Source: Lachnospiraceae bacterium (lineage in GTDB: Bacteria; Bacillota; Clostridia; Lachnospirales; Lachnospiraceae). Taken from it: a stretch of DNA of 64,000 nucleotides. Location of the stretch: assembly GCA_017618195.1 (NCBI GenBank), contig JAFZUW010000026.1, positions 22,876-86,875 on the forward strand, in the 5' to 3' direction. The notes beneath the pieces were generated by a model that saw only the letters and a program-made list of their open reading frames with translations, ran no database searches and was not told where the DNA came from. Shown here in pieces: positions 1-8,048 of the stretch. The translations under genes and the position numbers were made by a program. Positions within the stretch are counted from its first letter, which is position 1; each line of letters begins with the position of its first letter.

Positions 1-3000
1 AACGCATGCAAAGAAGAGTCGAAGCAATCACAAGGGCTATTCCGAGTACGCGCTTCTTAACGGTCTCGTCATCACGGTAGATTAAGAAGAAGCATATTCC
101 GGTGAACACGAAGCCGGGCAGGGCGTAAGCCAAGAAGAAGCAGTTCGTAAACAGCATGAAGACGCTTTCAAAGATGGAATTGAACAGATTTCCCTGCGCC
201 AGGGCGCTGCCGGCCTTCTGCAGAAGTTCCGCCTCATTCTCACTTGCATCCCAGGTAAGGAAAGGCGTTGCGAAGAAGATTATGCTCTGCATCAGAAGCA
301 TGTAATCCGGGAAAGGATTACGCCGGTAAGCATCCGGCTTCAGAATCGTCTGCAGGAATGCGAACAGGGCAAAGAGCAGCACCGGAATCTGACAGAACAG
401 GACGGTAAGCCATGAGAAATTCGTGTGACCTTTCATCATGAATACCGCATAATGAATGCAGAGGATCGTCAGGAAGATGATCGGCACGAACGATACCGGA
501 TAGTATTTGCCGGCAAATATCAAAGCGCAGACCAGCAGGGTAATGCCGACGGAAAGCGCAATGACCGGATTGGTCTGAAGAGCCGGGTCGATGATCCGGA
601 TGAGGAACAGAAGCCCGCAAAGGCTCATCACCCAGATAAATACGGGGCTGACCGGCTTCAGCGAGCGTTCGGAGCGGAGCAGATAATATACGGCGAGTCC
701 GAGCATGATCAGGGACAGCAGAAGTTCCGGACGCAGGCAGACTGCCGGGATGCCGAGCCGTTCAGCGGTTTTAAAGTGCCTGAAAATTTCCATGCCGTAC
801 CAGAGCGAGGCCGTGGCGGTATAAAGGCCGGTAAGCAGCAGCGCGGGTGAGGTATTCGGCGCAGTACAGCGGAAACGGAAGTATGCGTAGAACACAACGG
901 CGGGAACAAGGAACGGAAGCAGGTGCGCAAGAACGTACAGCGTGTCCTTGCCGGAACCGGCGTATTTGCCGCCGAAAGAGATCACTGTGATTTCGACCGC
1001 CATGGTAAGTGCGGCAACGAAGAATGCGGCTACGCGCGGCGCGGTAAGCTTTTCACTGAGCTCGGGCCGCAGCAGGCCTTCCGGTCCGCAGAGATTCAGG
1101 ATTACGATCAGGCACACGAAGCAGACCGCGATGAGAATCGTTCCCGAAACGGCTCTGCTCACAACGTTTACAACCGCTTCGGAAGGAGCGGTCAGAACGG
1201 AGATTCCGAGCGCGTAAAAAAGCGGCCAGATCATGGAATAAACGTACCGAAGACCGAGGATGCTCTTCGGAAGTTCCGTAACGGAACGGTCGCGCACGTT
1301 CAGAAGATCTCTTCGGAACGCATTCGCAAGCGTCAGCAGTAAGAGGGCAAATGCAAGCACCATCACGACAAGAAAAGCCGTATCGGGCGTGTACAGTTCC
1401 TCGTCGTACGTCTTTAAGAACACGAACGCTCTCATATAGGCATATGTCCAGATAACGAGCATTCCCATCAAAATGCTTTCACCGAGTACGGTGTAAAGCG
1501 GGTGATGCGGAATATAGCAGAAGACCGCATAGAGGACGGCGGCAATGATCAAAGCGGTCAGATAAACCGTCGTGCGCGGAAGTCCCGGGAAGATATCAAG
1601 AAATTCGTCGCCCGTATCAAGCGTAACCGACGAAGCGATGATGTGAAGCACTCCGCCGAGCAGCAGCGTGAATAACGGAAGGATTGCTCCCGCAGCATAA
1701 TGCGGCTGCTTCCGTATCTTGGTAAGGAACAGGAATCCGCCGATCAGCGGAATCGTCAGTAAAAGCGGAAGAGGCGTTTCGGTGTTGTAAACAAGCGCGT
1801 AGTAGAAGAGCGGAAATGCCGTAAGAATCAGGAACATGGCACCGCACCAATAGAATACGTTAGAAAGAACCGGAGAGCTCTTTAACAGGAAGGACATTGC
1901 GATCAGGCAGGCTGCCGCCGTAAGCATCCAGAGAATCGCAGGAAGAAATGCGGTCGGGCGGAACATAAGACCCGTGCCGATCAAAAACAGAACCATGGAA
2001 GGCAGGCTTAAAAGACCGTTCTCCTTAAGACGGAAGGAAGCGGTAAGAAACGCTGCAGCGAGGACGCACAGGAATATACCCGCAATCCGGTTGACGGGAC
2101 CCGTGCAGCACAAAGTGATTGCCACAGCCGACATAACATAAAGGTTGATGACGGTGTAAAGCTCATAAATCCCGGAAAACGGTTCGAAAACGGAGTAACC
2201 CGGAATCTTCTTCATAAGCGGAACGAGAAGCACGGCCGCCGAAGCAAATACCGCGATCACTAGAACGTTCCAGCGGTACGGACTGCCGTTATACCGGAGT
2301 GCGACCGTAAAGATAATACAGCTTAAGGAACAGAGCGTTCCGGCAGCAAACACGCGGCTTTCAAAATAGAGCGCTCCGAAACCGAGCAGAATGAAAAGAC
2401 ACCAAAGTGCCAGAAGAATCGTATTATAACTGTTCGGCCCGTCCATTGTGAAGAAATCTCCGAGCAGTCCGAAGGCGGCGGAGCCGAGGATCGTGATCGG
2501 CAGGGCAATGCTGCCGATCGAATAAAAGGCGATACTCGTATTATTCAGCTTCAGCTTTGCGCGGGCAAAGATACCGGCCGCAAGCAGGATGAAACTGAAC
2601 GAAAGAAGACAGACGGCACGCGCCGCAATGCCTAAGCTGCTCCAGGTCGCGGAAATAAAGCCGACCGAAGCGAACAGCAGCAGTACGACACCGAGAACGA
2701 GAAGGATGACCATGTTGCTGTTCTCAGTATTACCTGCAGGCTTAACATGTACCGGCTGCTCCGAATAAGGCCGGTGCACGGGAGGCTCTGTATAAGGCGG
2801 CTGAACCGGCCCGGCGGGAGCATTCGAAGAATACCCCTGACGCGCCGTATTAAGCGGCTGAACGACCGGAGACTTCGGCATGGAAAGCGTCTGCACGGTT
2901 ACCGGCTGAACGGCAGGCTGCGCGGGAACGACCGGCTGCTGTGCGGCGTCCGCGGTTACCGGCTGAACAACCGGCTGCTGAGAGGCGTCCGCGGTTACCG

Positions 3001-3379
3001 GCTGAACGGCAGGCTGCGCGGGAACGACCGGCTGCTGAACGGCGTCTTCGGACGCCGGCTTGGGAAATGCAGTACCGGGTTCGTTCGGTTCCTTCATAAA
3101 CAAAGGAACCGGAATACGGACCGGGTTTCCGGACTGTACGGTCTGTGCGTTCTGCACTCCGTCCGACGGCTGATCTGCGTCTTTTTGAGTCTCTGAAACA
3201 GCAACAACCGGAACATCGTTATAGATGTCCGGTTGTATTTTAAACTGCTTGGATTGTTTCAGAAATTTCAGTTCTTCCGTAAGCTGCTTGACGCGGCTTC
3301 GCTGTGAAAGACCGTAAATCAGTAACGGGACGGGCGACAGAAGATAAACAATCAGAAGTATAATCTCAATTGCCAACAT
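1..3379 (-). CDS. Large multispanning membrane protein with Pro/Gln-rich linker (partial, runs off left edge)
   Basis: The reading frame stays open from an ATG at 3379 to the window edge, so at least 1126 residues are present and the C-terminus is missing. The start is supported by a GGAAAGGGG ribosome site about 7 nt upstream. The order is: one N-terminal membrane segment (LAIEIILLIVYLLSPVPLLIYG), a short basic/charged stretch, a roughly 170-residue linker rich in Pro, Gln, Val and Ala with repeats of the type QPVVPAQPAVQPVTADA, then a long succession of hydrophobic helices beginning near NSNMVILLVLGVVLLLFASVGFI. This resembles the SCO7613/DUF2157-like membrane proteins of Clostridia, whose function is unknown. 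It lies 40 nt behind the XRE regulator gene on the same strand and is probably cotranscribed with it. Family placement is tentative; the membrane topology is clear. Confidence 0.8.
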   Translation of the reverse strand, partial: MLAIEIILLIVYLLSPVPLLIYGLSQRSRVKQLTEELKFLKQSKQFKIQPDIYNDVPVVAVSETQKDADQPSDGVQNAQTVQSGNPVRIPVPLFMKEPNEPGTAFPKPASEDAVQQPVVPAQPAVQPVTADASQQPVVQPVTADAAQQPVVPAQPAVQPVTVQTLSMPKSPVVQPLNTARQGYSSNAPAGPVQPPYTEPPVHRPYSEQPVHVKPAGNTENSNMVILLVLGVVLLLFASVGFISATWSSLGIAARAVCLLSFSFILLAAGIFARAKLKLNNTSIAFYSIGSIALPITILGSAAFGLLGDFFTMDGPNSYNTILLALWCLFILLGFGALYFESRVFAAGTLCSLSCIIFTVALRYNGSPYRWNVLVIAVFASAAVLLVPLMKKIPGYSVFEPFSGIYELYTVINLYVMSAVAITLCCTGPVNRIAGIFLCVLAAAFLTASFRLKENGLLSLPSMVLFLIGTGLMFRPTAFLPAILWMLTAAACLIAMSFLLKSSPVLSNVFYWCGAMFLILTAFPLFYYALVYNTETPLPLLLTIPLIGGFLFLTKIRKQPHYAAGAILPLFTLLLGGVLHIIASSVTLDTGDEFLDIFPGLPRTTVYLTALIIAAVLYAVFCYIPHHPLYTVLGESILMGMLVIWTYAYMRAFVFLKTYDEELYTPDTAFLVVMVLAFALLLLTLANAFRRDLLNVRDRSVTELPKSILGLRYVYSMIWPLFYALGISVLTAPSEAVVNVVSRAVSGTILIAVCFVCLIVILNLCGPEGLLRPELSEKLTAPRVAAFFVAALTMAVEITVISFGGKYAGSGKDTLYVLAHLLPFLVPAVVFYAYFRFRCTAPNTSPALLLTGLYTATASLWYGMEIFRHFKTAERLGIPAVCLRPELLLSLIMLGLAVYYLLRSERSLKPVSPVFIWVMSLCGLLFLIRIIDPALQTNPVIALSVGITLLVCALIFAGKYYPVSFVPIIFLTILCIHYAVFMMKGHTNFSWLTVLFCQIPVLLFALFAFLQTILKPDAYRRNPFPDYMLLMQSIIFFATPFLTWDASENEAELLQKAGSALAQGNLFNSIFESVFMLFTNCFFLAYALPGFVFTGICFFLIYRDDETVKKRVLGIALVIASTLLCMR
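2897..3041. repeat. Tandem repeat encoding the Pro/Gln/Val linker
   Basis: A block of about 45 bp beginning with GGTTACCGGCTGAACGGCAG occurs at 2897 and again at 2993, that is 96 bp or exactly 32 codons apart, with a shorter related copy between them. The spacing keeps the reading frame of the membrane protein, so changes in copy number would lengthen or shorten its extramembrane linker without breaking it. Confidence 0.8.
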
Positions 3380-3399
3380 AATGCTACCCCTTTCCCCAA

Positions 3400-3414
3400 A
3401 AGCCCTGCGGGCTT
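3400..3414 (-). other. Small hairpin between regulator and membrane protein genes
   Basis: AAGCCC and GGGCTT form a perfect 6-bp stem with a 3-nt loop in the 40-nt gap. On the minus strand it is followed by only four T residues, so at best it is a weak attenuator that lets some transcription pass from the XRE gene into the membrane protein gene. Confidence 0.35.
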
Positions 3415-3419
3415 AAGCG

Positions 3420-3932
3420 TCAGCTGAGACGCTCAATCAGGCAGATGGCTTCCACTTTCCATTCTCTGCATGCATAAAAGCCTTTCTCGGAGTAGAGAAG
3501 TGCTTCTCTTGCATATGCGCAAGCGGTTTCCTTATCGAGTTCCGCTTTGCCCGCGCATGCGAGCGTGCTCATTGTATAGATGGCGCATGCCTCATCGAAA
3601 ACTTCGTTGGTCTCGTTGAGACAGGATTTCACAAGACGTGCGGCTTCTTCGTACCGGCCGTTGCGGTATTTCTCCTTTGCAAGACGGATGCTCTCGTAGT
3701 CGGTCGGTACGACGGACATGCGCTCCGCATTCTGACCGGAACTTAACATCTGAATGGAGATATCCAGCTTCTTGGAAAGATATTCCAGTGTTTTGATCGA
3801 AGGAACGGCAACGCCGCTCTCAATCTGGCTTAACATGTTACGCGTAATGAAATTTCCCACGACCTCGCTCTGCGTCATCTTCTTGGCAAGGCGTGCGTCT
3901 TTGATGATCTTACCTAATTCCGCTCGATCCAT
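3420..3932 (-). CDS. XRE-family helix-turn-helix regulator with helical (TPR-like) C-terminal part
   Basis: A 170-residue protein starting MDRAELGKIIKDAR. This ATG at 3932 is preceded by AAGGAGGAG at good spacing; a longer frame starts at 4034 but its extra residues look like untranslated leader. Residues about 5-60 form a Cro/C1-type HTH (KKMTQSEVVGNFITRNMLSQIESG), in which the second helix would contact DNA. The remaining 100 residues are helical and Glu/Ala/Leu-rich (YRNGRYEEAARLVKSC, CAYAREALLYSEKG), like TPR hairpins used to sense a ligand or peptide. It sits just upstream of the large membrane protein on the same strand, so it may regulate that unit or itself. Targets and ligand cannot be told from sequence. 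Confidence 0.8.
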   Translation of the reverse strand: MDRAELGKIIKDARLAKKMTQSEVVGNFITRNMLSQIESGVAVPSIKTLEYLSKKLDISIQMLSSGQNAERMSVVPTDYESIRLAKEKYRNGRYEEAARLVKSCLNETNEVFDEACAIYTMSTLACAGKAELDKETACAYAREALLYSEKGFYACREWKVEAICLIERLS

Positions 3933-4038
3933 AAAACTCCTCCTTATTCTTCTGCGTGAAAAACAAACAAAGCCTTCGGCCGGAACGGCCGGGCTGTAAT
4001 TGTAAAATTTCTGTAAATTTTGTTTACTTGTCATTGTT

Positions 4039-4067
4039 ATTGTATCGGATTATAAAGGAAAATGCAA
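4039..4067 (-). promoter_or_regulatory. Sigma-A-type promoter for the XRE regulator
   Basis: On the minus strand TTGCAT (4062-4067) and TACAAT (4039-4044) are separated by 17 bp. A start near 4032 would leave a leader of about 100 nt before the regulator ATG. The surrounding DNA is AT-rich. Confidence 0.6.
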
Positions 4068-4128
4068 GTGCTATTTACAAAAAACAAGGGTATTTAAACC
4101 ATATTGACAAGTTTGACGGCTTGAAAGG

Positions 4129-4157
4129 TTGAATTATTCAGTCCGTTCGGGTATACT
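4129..4157 (+). promoter_or_regulatory. Sigma-A-type promoter for the DUF885 lipoprotein / polymerase operon
   Basis: TTGAAT (4129-4134) and TATACT (4152-4157) are 17 bp apart. The predicted start near 4164 leaves a 215-nt leader before the lipoprotein ATG at 4380. That leader has no convincing riboswitch, although it is GC-rich and probably folded. It is divergent from the XRE promoter. Confidence 0.6.
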
Positions 4158-4379
4158 GTCCGTATCGGAGCGGATAGAGCGCATCAATGAGAGGATGGAC
4201 TGTCCGGATGGAAAGGGTCTCAGGGGGAGACCGGAATGATCCGCGCAGACCGCGAAGCAGTACGAATCGGCTCCGAAGACGAGGAAAACCGGTATAAAGC
4301 CCCGAAAAGAGGGCTTTCGGCGGCAGCGCATCAGGCGGCGTGCCGCTGCGTCCCACGCCTGAACGGGAATACAGATAAA

Positions 4380-6269
4380 ATGAAGAAAATAAAGAAGAAA
4401 ATCGCCGTGTTCCTCACGGCAGTCCTTTGCGTTATCGCTTTGGGCGCATGTAAATCATCCGTTAAGAATCCCGGATCGAAGCGGGAGAGAAACGAGGCTA
4501 CGCCGACCGTAACCGCTGTGCCGACTGCGGTACCGACCGATAATCCGACGCCGGAGCCGACGCCCGATGTAAAGCCGTGGGCAACTCCGAATTTCGGAAA
4601 GATCACGGATTATACGGACGAGCAGAAGAAGTTTAACAAGCTGCTTGACGATCTGCTCGTTGAACTGCTTGACGGAGCCGGAATCTCCATGCATTTCTAT
4701 TTCGAGGAACCGGAGAAATACGGACTCAGCAAGCAGCTGAATTTCGGCGAAGCGGATGAATCCTCGGACGGATACGAACAGTATGCCGAGATGTGCCGCA
4801 CCTATCAGGCGCGCCTTGCCGAGATCCGCTACGACGAGCTGACGCCCGGACAGAAGCTGAATTATGACCGTCTTAAACATGAATTCGAAGCCGGCCAGAA
4901 GTATGCGCAGCTGAACACCAGCGCGTATTGCGGCTATTTCAGCCTTAATAACAACATTATCAGCGGTCTGTCCACGAACCTTTCGGAGTATACCTTCTTA
5001 AAAGAGCAGGATATTTTAGACTACTTTACGACTCTCGAGGACCTTCCGTCATATCTTAACAAAGTTCTGGACGGAGCGAAGAAGGCTTATATCGATGACG
5101 GCTGCCTGATGACCGAGGAGATGATCGACAATCTGCTCGAGAAGGTTGATGAGCTTCTTGTGACCGAGAATAACCCGCTGATCGAGTCATTTGCCCAGAA
5201 CATCCGGGAGACCGGCATCAGCAAGGAAGGCCAGGATGCGTATGTTGCGCGGTATCAGGACGTCCTGAATACGATCGTCTTCCCGGCACTGAAGGATTTC
5301 GCCGCGGAAGCAGAGAAAATGAGACCTTACGCGGATAAGGAACTGTTCGGAATGTGCAAGCTTGAGGGCGGCAAGGAATACTATGAATTCCTTGCGCAGG
5401 AAACGCTCGGTGTTTCGATGAACGGCTATCAGATGCTCGAATACATGCAGAAACGCTTTGATAAAGAGTATAACGAACTGGTGGATTTCGCCAATGACAT
5501 AAGCAACATACGTGCCTTTGCGAAGTATCCGTACAAGGACTATAAGGTAACCGACGCAAAGGAAATGATCGATTCTCTGAAGGAATACATCAAGACCGAT
5601 TACCCTGCGATCCCGGATACCGATTATATCGTTTCGTCCCTCCCGAAGGCGATGCAGCAGCCGAACGTTTTGGCATATTTCCTGCCGCCGCAGTATGACG
5701 TGCAGCAGAGAAAGGTCATCCGCTACAACCCGAGCAGCCTTACCGAGGACGGCGGCGCAAGCTTCTTCAACACGCTGGCTCACGAAGGCTATCCCGGGCA
5801 CCTGTATCAGAATGAGTATTTTGCAAACTGCGAAGGCTATCATCCGATCAACTGCATTTTAAACTACCTCGGCTATATGGAAGGCTGGGCGGTTGCCGCA
5901 GGAGACAATGCGTACAGCTACATCATTGACGATGAGAAGGTTGCCTATCTGGCAACAATCGATTACAACATCAACATGGAGATCCTGGCAATTGCTTCGA
6001 TCGGCATCAATTACGCAGGATGGGAAGCAGCGGACGTGGAGCAGTTCTTTGCGCAATACGATATCGAGCTGCAGATGGATCTGGTTATGCAGGAGGTGAC
6101 GTCCGAAGGTGTTATTTTCCTTCCGTATTCGTTCGGACGCTGCCTGATCCTTGATACGATGGAGAAACTGGAAGCAAAGGGCTACACCGAGATGGAAGCG
6201 AGAACCGCGATCCTGAACATCGGTCCGTGCACCTTTGACGTGCTTTGGAAGAATCTCGGAATTGAATAA
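4380..6269 (+). CDS. DUF885-family lipoprotein, predicted zinc metallopeptidase
   Basis: A 629-residue exported lipoprotein. The start at 4380 gives a textbook lipoprotein signal peptide (MKKIKKK, hydrophobic core, lipobox LGAC); the frame extends upstream to 4236 but those residues lack signal character. After Cys comes a Thr/Pro linker (VPTAVPTDNPTPEPTPD) that would hold the enzyme off the membrane. The catalytic region carries HEGYPGH (His468, Glu469, His474), the hallmark of DUF885 proteins, and a downstream Glu/Gly-rich stretch (YLGYMEGWAVAAGD). DUF885 members are predicted gluzincin-like metallopeptidases; the substrate is unknown. Only 3 bp separate it from the polymerase gene, so they form one transcript despite no obvious functional link. 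The ribosome site is weak (GGGAA, about 9 nt upstream). Confidence 0.82.
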   Translation: MKKIKKKIAVFLTAVLCVIALGACKSSVKNPGSKRERNEATPTVTAVPTAVPTDNPTPEPTPDVKPWATPNFGKITDYTDEQKKFNKLLDDLLVELLDGAGISMHFYFEEPEKYGLSKQLNFGEADESSDGYEQYAEMCRTYQARLAEIRYDELTPGQKLNYDRLKHEFEAGQKYAQLNTSAYCGYFSLNNNIISGLSTNLSEYTFLKEQDILDYFTTLEDLPSYLNKVLDGAKKAYIDDGCLMTEEMIDNLLEKVDELLVTENNPLIESFAQNIRETGISKEGQDAYVARYQDVLNTIVFPALKDFAAEAEKMRPYADKELFGMCKLEGGKEYYEFLAQETLGVSMNGYQMLEYMQKRFDKEYNELVDFANDISNIRAFAKYPYKDYKVTDAKEMIDSLKEYIKTDYPAIPDTDYIVSSLPKAMQQPNVLAYFLPPQYDVQQRKVIRYNPSSLTEDGGASFFNTLAHEGYPGHLYQNEYFANCEGYHPINCILNYLGYMEGWAVAAGDNAYSYIIDDEKVAYLATIDYNINMEILAIASIGINYAGWEAADVEQFFAQYDIELQMDLVMQEVTSEGVIFLPYSFGRCLILDTMEKLEAKGYTEMEARTAILNIGPCTFDVLWKNLGIE

Positions 6270-6272
6270 TTC

Positions 6273-7553
6273 ATGAAAGACGACACCGCCTATTTATGTA
6301 TTGACCTGAAATCCTTTTACGCATCCGTGGAATGCGCGGAACGCAATCTGGATCCGATGACGACCAACCTTGTCGTTGCGGATCCGGAGCGCTCGGATAA
6401 GACAATCTGCCTTGCCGTTTCGCCGTCAATGAAGGCGCTCGGGGTGAAGAACCGCTGCCGTGTATTCGAGATTCCGAAGAATATCGATTACATCATGGCG
6501 GAGCCCCGCATGCAGAAATACATCGATTACGCCGCGGAAATCTACGGGATTTACCTGCAGTATATCGCTCCCGAGGACATCCATGTCTATTCGATCGACG
6601 AATGCTTCATGGACGTGACGGGATACCGGAAACGGTACGGCCTGACCGCGCGGCAGATGGCGGTAAAGTTCATGGAGGAAATCCGTGAAAAGCTCGGCAT
6701 CCGGGCTACGTGCGGGATCGGGACCAATCTGTACCTGACGAAGATTGCGCTTGACATTACGGCCAAGCATTCGCCCGAATTCATCGGCGAACTGGACGAG
6801 GAAAGCTACCGGGCAACCTTGTGGAACCACCGGCCGCTGACCGATTTCTGGCGGATTGGGAGAGGGATCGCGGGAAGGCTCGAGTCGCACGGAATCTATA
6901 CGATGAAAGACATTGCGCATGCCGATGAGGACATGCTTTACCGGCTGTTCGGAATCGACGCGGAGCTTCTGATCGACCACGCCTGGGGGCGCGAGAGCGC
7001 TACGATCAAGGACATTAAGGCGTTCCGCCCGAAGGTGAACGGGCTGAGCTCCGGACAGGTTCTGATGCGGGATTATTCCTTTTCGGAAGCAAGGATCGTT
7101 CTTAAGGAGATGGTGGAAGCCATGTGCCTTGAGATGGTCAAAAAGGAGCTGATGACGAGATCCGTTTCGTTCTTCGTCGGTTTCTCCAATGCGCTCGGGC
7201 TGCCGGCAGTCGGCGGAACGGCGTCGCTTCCCGAAGAAACAAGCAGCGATACCGAATGGATCAAAGCGGTTCTTGCGGTGTTCGACGAGATTGTGGACCG
7301 CGACATTCCGATAAGGCGTATGGGGCTTTCGTGCAACAACGTCGTGAAGGATACCGGAATGCGCCAGCTGAGCTTTTTCGACGAAGCCGAGGCCGATGCG
7401 GACCGCGAACGCGAGAAGACGCTGCAGAAGACGGTCCTTGAGATCAAGAAGAAATTCGGAGGCAACGCGGTTTTAAAGGGCCGGGACCTTTCCGAGGGGG
7501 CAACCGCGATCGAGCGGAATAACCAGATCGGAGGGCACAAGCGTGGCAAATAA
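6273..7553 (+). CDS. Y-family DNA polymerase (UvrX/DinB-like)
   Basis: A 426-residue translesion polymerase. The palm motif reads CIDLKSFYASVEC and supplies the first metal-binding Asp; YSIDECFMDVT supplies the Asp-Glu pair. LTKIALDITAK and the little-finger region follow, with RMGLSCNNV near the C-terminus. The DLKSFYASVEC form is that of Gram-positive UvrX/YqjW-type enzymes rather than classical DinB (DMDAFFASVE). These polymerases insert nucleotides opposite damaged bases and are often SOS-controlled or carried on mobile DNA. The start lies 3 bp after the lipoprotein stop. The next gene overlaps it by 11 bp and encodes the YolD-like partner, a pairing common in Firmicutes. No LexA-type operator was recognised. 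Confidence 0.88.
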   Translation: MKDDTAYLCIDLKSFYASVECAERNLDPMTTNLVVADPERSDKTICLAVSPSMKALGVKNRCRVFEIPKNIDYIMAEPRMQKYIDYAAEIYGIYLQYIAPEDIHVYSIDECFMDVTGYRKRYGLTARQMAVKFMEEIREKLGIRATCGIGTNLYLTKIALDITAKHSPEFIGELDEESYRATLWNHRPLTDFWRIGRGIAGRLESHGIYTMKDIAHADEDMLYRLFGIDAELLIDHAWGRESATIKDIKAFRPKVNGLSSGQVLMRDYSFSEARIVLKEMVEAMCLEMVKKELMTRSVSFFVGFSNALGLPAVGGTASLPEETSSDTEWIKAVLAVFDEIVDRDIPIRRMGLSCNNVVKDTGMRQLSFFDEAEADADREREKTLQKTVLEIKKKFGGNAVLKGRDLSEGATAIERNNQIGGHKRGK

Positions 7554-7890
7554 ACCGAGACCGAAGATGAGTCCCGCGGAGCGTGCGAAGCAGTTTATGC
7601 CGTTCGACGCGGTAAAGGGGCTTCGCGAGGCGCTTGCGAGGAAGGAAGCCGAGCTTTTGTATACCGAGCGGCAGGAACTGTCGGAGGATGCCGCGGCAGC
7701 ACTCAACGAGACGCTTGCCTCGCTCCGTCCGGGAGACCGCGTGGCGGTCACGTATTTCGAAAACCACCGCTATCAGACATATTCGGACCGTTTCCGGCGC
7801 ATCCGTGCGAACGATCCGGCGATCGAACTTGAGGACCGGAACATCCTTCTTTCGGACGTTTTTACGGTCGTCCGGGAGGAAGAAGAGTGA
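7543..7890 (+). CDS. YolD-like protein, partner of the Y-family polymerase
   Basis: A 115-residue protein starting with GTG at 7543, behind GGAGGG at 7530-7535, and overlapping the polymerase stop. The N-terminal segment MSPAERAKQFMPFDAVKGLREAL is characteristic of YolD-like proteins, small soluble factors encoded with UvrX-type polymerases and thought to affect their activity. The rest contains a beta-rich core (GDRVAVTYFENHRYQTYSDRFRRI) and an acidic C-terminus. The tight overlap suggests translational coupling, so the two products would be made in similar amounts. A terminator closes the operon. Confidence 0.75.
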   Translation: MANKPRPKMSPAERAKQFMPFDAVKGLREALARKEAELLYTERQELSEDAAAALNETLASLRPGDRVAVTYFENHRYQTYSDRFRRIRANDPAIELEDRNILLSDVFTVVREEEE

Positions 7891-7906
7891 CATACCTGTA
7901 AGAATC

Positions 7907-7948
7907 CGTGTCATTTTCCGCGAGAAACGGAAAATGGCACGTTTTTTT
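7907..7948 (+). terminator. Intrinsic terminator after the polymerase operon
   Basis: CGTGTCATTTTCCG (7907-7920) pairs with CGGAAAATGGCACG (7928-7941), 14 bp with one G-U, around a 7-nt loop and is followed by a run of seven T. Confidence 0.9.
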
Positions 7949-7980
7949 GTGATTATTTTTGGAATTATTAACAAAAACAA

Positions 7981-8009
7981 TTGAAAGATTGTACGGAAAT
8001 TGGTAAAAT
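7981..8009 (+). promoter_or_regulatory. Sigma-A-type promoter of the EF-G-like gene
   Basis: TTGAAA (7981-7986) and TAAAAT (8004-8009) with a 17-bp spacer, placed directly between the preceding terminator and the EF-G-like gene. The leader would be about 33 nt with a TTGGAGGT ribosome site. Confidence 0.75.
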
Positions 8010-8048
8010 GTTACTGTGTTTCACAAATCCTATTGGAGGTTTACCGTT

